NCBI GenBank assembly: GCA_007128275.1
Contig: SKXR01000180.1
Location: 1-15,845 of the forward strand
Direction of reading: 5' to 3'
Origin: Kiritimatiellia bacterium
GTDB lineage: Bacteria > Verrucomicrobiota > Kiritimatiellia > SLAD01
DNA length: 15,845 bases
Shown piece by piece: positions 13,382-15,845 of the stretch. A program made the position numbers and the translations under genes. The notes under the pieces are model-generated. The model was not told where the DNA came from. It searched no databases and saw only the letters and a list, made by a program, of their open reading frames with translations. The first letter of the stretch is position 1. Every line of letters starts with the position of its first letter.

Positions 13382-15163
13382 ATGAAGCAAACCAAAGGAA
13401 GAAACCGTAACCAGCATTGCGTCATCCAATGTAACGACGCCGCGGGCCGGATCCGTTGGTTGGAATTTACCGAACCGGAACGGATCATTGATGTATCGGA
13501 ACCGGGCGCCGTTCTGCCCGCCCTGCACGAGCTCGAACAGGCGGTGGTCGCGGGGTACAGTGTCGCAGGATTCTTAACCTACGAAGCCGCCAGCGGCTTG
13601 GATTCCGCGTTACAAACGGCGGCGCCGGGTTCCTTGCCGCTGCTTCGTTTTGGGATCTACCGGAATTTCACCACACAAGACGCCCTCTGCGTACCCACGG
13701 AGCCCTATGACGTGAGTGACTGGTCCCCCTCCCTCGCCGGCGAGGACTATGCCGAGGCCATCGACACGATCAAAGACCGGATCGCGCGGGGCGAGACCTA
13801 TCAAGTGAACTTTACGCTGCGGCTTCGCGCGACGTTTCACGGTAATCCGGCCGGTTGGTTTCAGGCCTTGCACCGGGCGCAACGGCCTCGGTACGCCGCC
13901 TTTATTGAGTACGGGGACCATGCGATCTGCTCCGTATCGCCCGAACTATTCTTTGCACTCGACCAACAGGATATCGTCTGCCGTCCGATGAAGGGAACGG
14001 CGCGACGCGGCATGACTTGGCAGGAGGATGAAGCCTGCGCCGGACGCCTCCATCATTCGCCCAAGGATCGCGCGGAGAACCTGATGATCGTCGATATGAT
14101 GCGCAACGACCTCGGACGAATAGCGGATACCGGCACCGTGCATACCGAAGACCTCTTTGAAGTGGAGCGGTATCCTACCGTACTACAGATGGCTTCGACC
14201 GTGCGCGCCCGGACCTCCGCCGGGTTTCCCGACATCCTGAAAGCGTTGTTTCCCTCCTGCTCCATCACGGGGGCGCCGAAAGTGCGCACCATGGAGATCA
14301 TCGAGCAACTCGAACCGCATCCGCGCGGAATCTATACGGGCAGTATCGGTTTCCTCACACCCTGCCATCCCCAAACGGGTGAGCCCGGCCGCTTCGCCCA
14401 ATTCAACGTGGCGATACGCACCGCACACATCCGCAAAGACCGGAATGCGGTCGAATACGGCACAGGCGGCGGCATTGTCTGGGATTCCGAAGCGGACACG
14501 GAATACCATGAATGCCGGACCAAAGCCCTGATTCTGAGCGAACCACCGCACGACTTCTCCTTGTTGGAAACCATGTTATGGAAACCGGGAACCGAAATCT
14601 TCTTACTGGACGCACACCTGCAACGTCTGGAAGACTCCGCGCACTATTTCGGAATCAGCTTCTCGCGATCAGAGGCGCTCCACGCCATCCGTAACGCGAC
14701 CGCCGGTCTTCGGGCGCAAAGGTATCGTGTCCGGATGCTTGTGGCTCAGGACGGCGGCATCACCGTGGAATCGGCGCCCATCGAGAGAGCGCGCCCCTCG
14801 TGGACCGTGGCCGTTGATGATCGCCCCGTCGATCGCAGCGACCCGTTCCTGTATCACAAGACCACGCAGCGCGCTGTATACGAACAAGCTCGTGCGCGCC
14901 ATCCAGGTGCGAACGACGTATTGTTATGGAATAGCGACGGCGAGATTACGGAATCCTGTGTGGCCAATGTGCTTCTGCGCCTGGACGGCGTCTGGTATAC
15001 GCCGCCCATCGCCTCCGGCTTGTTGAACGGGACTATGCGATCCGTCCTCGTCCATAGGGGCCGCGTGCGGGAGAAAGTTTTGACCAAGCCCGATCTGCAA
15101 CGCGCGGAAACGATCGCCCTCATCAATTCCGTGCGGGGCTTTATTGCCGTAACACTCGCATAA
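13382..15163 (+). CDS. pabB: Fused aminodeoxychorismate synthase component I / aminodeoxychorismate lyase
   Basis: This 593-residue protein joins two steps of 4-aminobenzoate (folate precursor) synthesis. Residues 1-388 are PabB, a chorismate-binding enzyme: PMKGT (202-206) carries Lys204, the residue that separates aminodeoxychorismate synthase from anthranilate synthase. Also seen are ENLMIVDMMRNDLGR (232-246), SITGAPK (294-300) and GTGGGIVWDSE (361-370). Residues about 392-593 are a class IV PLP aminotransferase-fold lyase (PabC): YHKTTQRAVY puts the PLP lysine at 493, and GEITESCVANV (520-530) is the usual cofactor-binding motif. Such fusions are known in several phyla. The glutamine amidotransferase PabA is not in this window. 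No ribosome-binding site precedes the ATG. The gene is divergent from fmt and ends in a hairpin overlapping its stop codon. Confidence 0.95.
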   Translation: MKQTKGRNRNQHCVIQCNDAAGRIRWLEFTEPERIIDVSEPGAVLPALHELEQAVVAGYSVAGFLTYEAASGLDSALQTAAPGSLPLLRFGIYRNFTTQDALCVPTEPYDVSDWSPSLAGEDYAEAIDTIKDRIARGETYQVNFTLRLRATFHGNPAGWFQALHRAQRPRYAAFIEYGDHAICSVSPELFFALDQQDIVCRPMKGTARRGMTWQEDEACAGRLHHSPKDRAENLMIVDMMRNDLGRIADTGTVHTEDLFEVERYPTVLQMASTVRARTSAGFPDILKALFPSCSITGAPKVRTMEIIEQLEPHPRGIYTGSIGFLTPCHPQTGEPGRFAQFNVAIRTAHIRKDRNAVEYGTGGGIVWDSEADTEYHECRTKALILSEPPHDFSLLETMLWKPGTEIFLLDAHLQRLEDSAHYFGISFSRSEALHAIRNATAGLRAQRYRVRMLVAQDGGITVESAPIERARPSWTVAVDDRPVDRSDPFLYHKTTQRAVYEQARARHPGANDVLLWNSDGEITESCVANVLLRLDGVWYTPPIASGLLNGTMRSVLVHRGRVREKVLTKPDLQRAETIALINSVRGFIAVTLA

Positions 15164-15183
15164 CAGCCTGACAAGGTTATGCG
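15157..15183 (+). other. Hairpin over the pabBC stop codon
   Basis: A perfect 8-bp inverted repeat, CGCATAAC (15157-15164) with GTTATGCG (15176-15183), encloses AGCCTGACAAG and includes the stop codon. No T-run follows, so it is not a classical intrinsic terminator. It may protect the 3' end or be a fragment of a dispersed repeat: a similar string (AGCCTGACGGGTTATTCGC) occurs at 1017-1035. Confidence 0.45.
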
Positions 15184-15458
15184 CCAAGGCCCGGAAATAC
15201 ATTTCGCGCAGATGGATCATTTGCACGGATAGAACGGCCCTCCGTGTCATATTCTTTCCTACTTTTCTCTTACGCATCATTGAAGGGTTGTGTACGGTTA
15301 CATGTTCGAGGAGTGCATTTTTCATACGCCCCGCACCATGGCGGCAGGGAAAATGCGAATAGAAATGGGGTGTTCATGGAACGTCTTGATGGCATAACAG
15401 ATGGCTGTCTCTTCATCCGACCGACTGATGGGTCGGACCAGCGTCGCGAGAGACCAAT
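15184..15458 (+). other. Intergenic leader region of the last gene
   Basis: I find no gene here. A 72-codon open frame (15244-15462) lacks a ribosome-binding site and family features. No promoter matches well. A perfect 7-bp hairpin, TCCGACC/GGTCGGA (15416-15422/15431-15437, 8-base loop), lies 21 bases before the next ATG and might affect translation. The sequence does not show the conserved cores of common riboswitches such as cyclic-di-GMP or cobalamin. Confidence 0.4.
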
Positions 15459-15845
15459 ATGAGCGGGCATGCGGTACGATCAATCGTATGGCTTCTGCTA
15501 CTTGCCATCATGACGGGCTGGGCGGGGATAACGGCTTGGAGCGAACCCGTGCCCACGATGCTTGGGAGCGAGGAATCGACGGAAGGCTTCGAACTCAAGT
15601 TTCCTACGGAACCGGACTTTCGTTACACCATCGAGTATCGGAACGGATTGGGGACCGAAACGCCTTGGCAAGAAAAGGCGGATTTCCGGGACGTCGCGGG
15701 TACGGGCGAGATGCTGACTTATGTGGACACGGACGTGGGCGGCACCGAAGTCATGAGGCGCTTCTACCGCCTGCGCATTGATCCCGAATCGTTACCGCCC
15801 GGCGGCGAATCGGTCCTGCTCGCGCTGTATGAGTTTACGGAAACC
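15459..15845 (+). CDS. Secreted protein, N-terminal part (gene runs off the window)
   Basis: The frame is open for 129 codons to the window end. The protein starts with MSGHAVR and a hydrophobic segment (IVWLLLLAIMTGWAGITA, about residues 9-26), a probable signal peptide. The following part, for example FRYTIEYRNGLG (54-65) and MRRFYRLRI (99-107), alternates hydrophobic and polar residues like a beta-sandwich. The pattern of IEY, then W, then RRFYRLRI resembles small domains seen in secreted repeat proteins of PVC-group bacteria, but I cannot name a family. Only a weak purine stretch (GCGAGAG, 15446-15452) precedes the ATG. A competing frame (15401-15781) has shadow-like composition and was not chosen. 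Function is unknown. Confidence 0.6.
   Translation, partial: MSGHAVRSIVWLLLLAIMTGWAGITAWSEPVPTMLGSEESTEGFELKFPTEPDFRYTIEYRNGLGTETPWQEKADFRDVAGTGEMLTYVDTDVGGTEVMRRFYRLRIDPESLPPGGESVLLALYEFTET

Noticed and set aside
15184..15458. Riboswitch upstream of the secreted protein
   Set aside because: Only one simple 7-bp hairpin is present; no conserved core of a known riboswitch could be recognised.
15401..15781. 126-codon frame overlapping the last gene
   Set aside because: It is rich in Gly, Arg and His like an out-of-frame translation, while the 15459 frame has a signal peptide and beta-strand pattern.

Overview
The window reads as chromosomal DNA of a Gram-negative bacterium: it carries an outer-membrane/periplasm-spanning RND efflux operon, two lipoproteins and fMet-type translation initiation (fmt). 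GC content looks moderately high throughout, with no base-composition break obvious by eye. My best guess is the PVC superphylum (Kiritimatiellota/Lentisphaerota/Verrucomicrobiota). This rests on the style of the intergenic repeats (TTCCAATCRTTGGAA palindromes, GGAGGGCGGAGCT elements), a COX24-type mini ribosomal protein and a secreted-protein fragment. It is an inference from memory, not a database result.

Layout. 1-295: two tandem copies of a 150-bp repeat, probably the end of a longer array cut by the window edge. 361-891 (-): a single-domain cupin. 892-1321: a 430-bp divergent intergenic region holding a three-way-junction inverted-repeat structure next to the cupin gene, then four near-identical 15-bp palindromes spaced 32, 31 and 31 bp apart, then a promoter and candidate operator. 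1322-7845 (+): a tightly packed operon of TetR-family repressor, TolC-like outer-membrane channel, lipoprotein membrane-fusion adaptor, RND pump and a DoxX-like membrane protein (gaps of 0, 5, 3 and 18 bp). 7846-7991: hairpin-rich spacer. 7992-8067 (-): tRNA-Val(UAC) with an encoded CCA.

8154-8843 (+): endonuclease III. 8915-9787 (+): long-form HisG. 9849-9938 (+): a 29-residue, extremely basic COX24/bS22-like protein, followed by a good intrinsic terminator. 10057-12252 (+): a lipoprotein made almost entirely of TPRs, behind an extended -10 promoter. 12275-12391: a 117-bp element with 11-bp terminal inverted repeats and two internal hairpins, between convergent genes. 12396-13328 (-): fmt. 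13382-15163 (+): a fused PabB-PabC enzyme for 4-aminobenzoate synthesis, sharing a 53-bp divergent promoter region with fmt. 15459-15845 (+): the start of a secreted protein running off the window.

Most of the coding content is ordinary core metabolism and efflux. The unusual material is in the intergenic DNA: the helically phased palindrome array upstream of the repressor/efflux operon, the folded element upstream of the cupin gene, the tandem 150-bp repeat and the 117-bp inverted-repeat element. I see no CRISPR array, transposase, prophage, toxin-antitoxin pair or known defence system.
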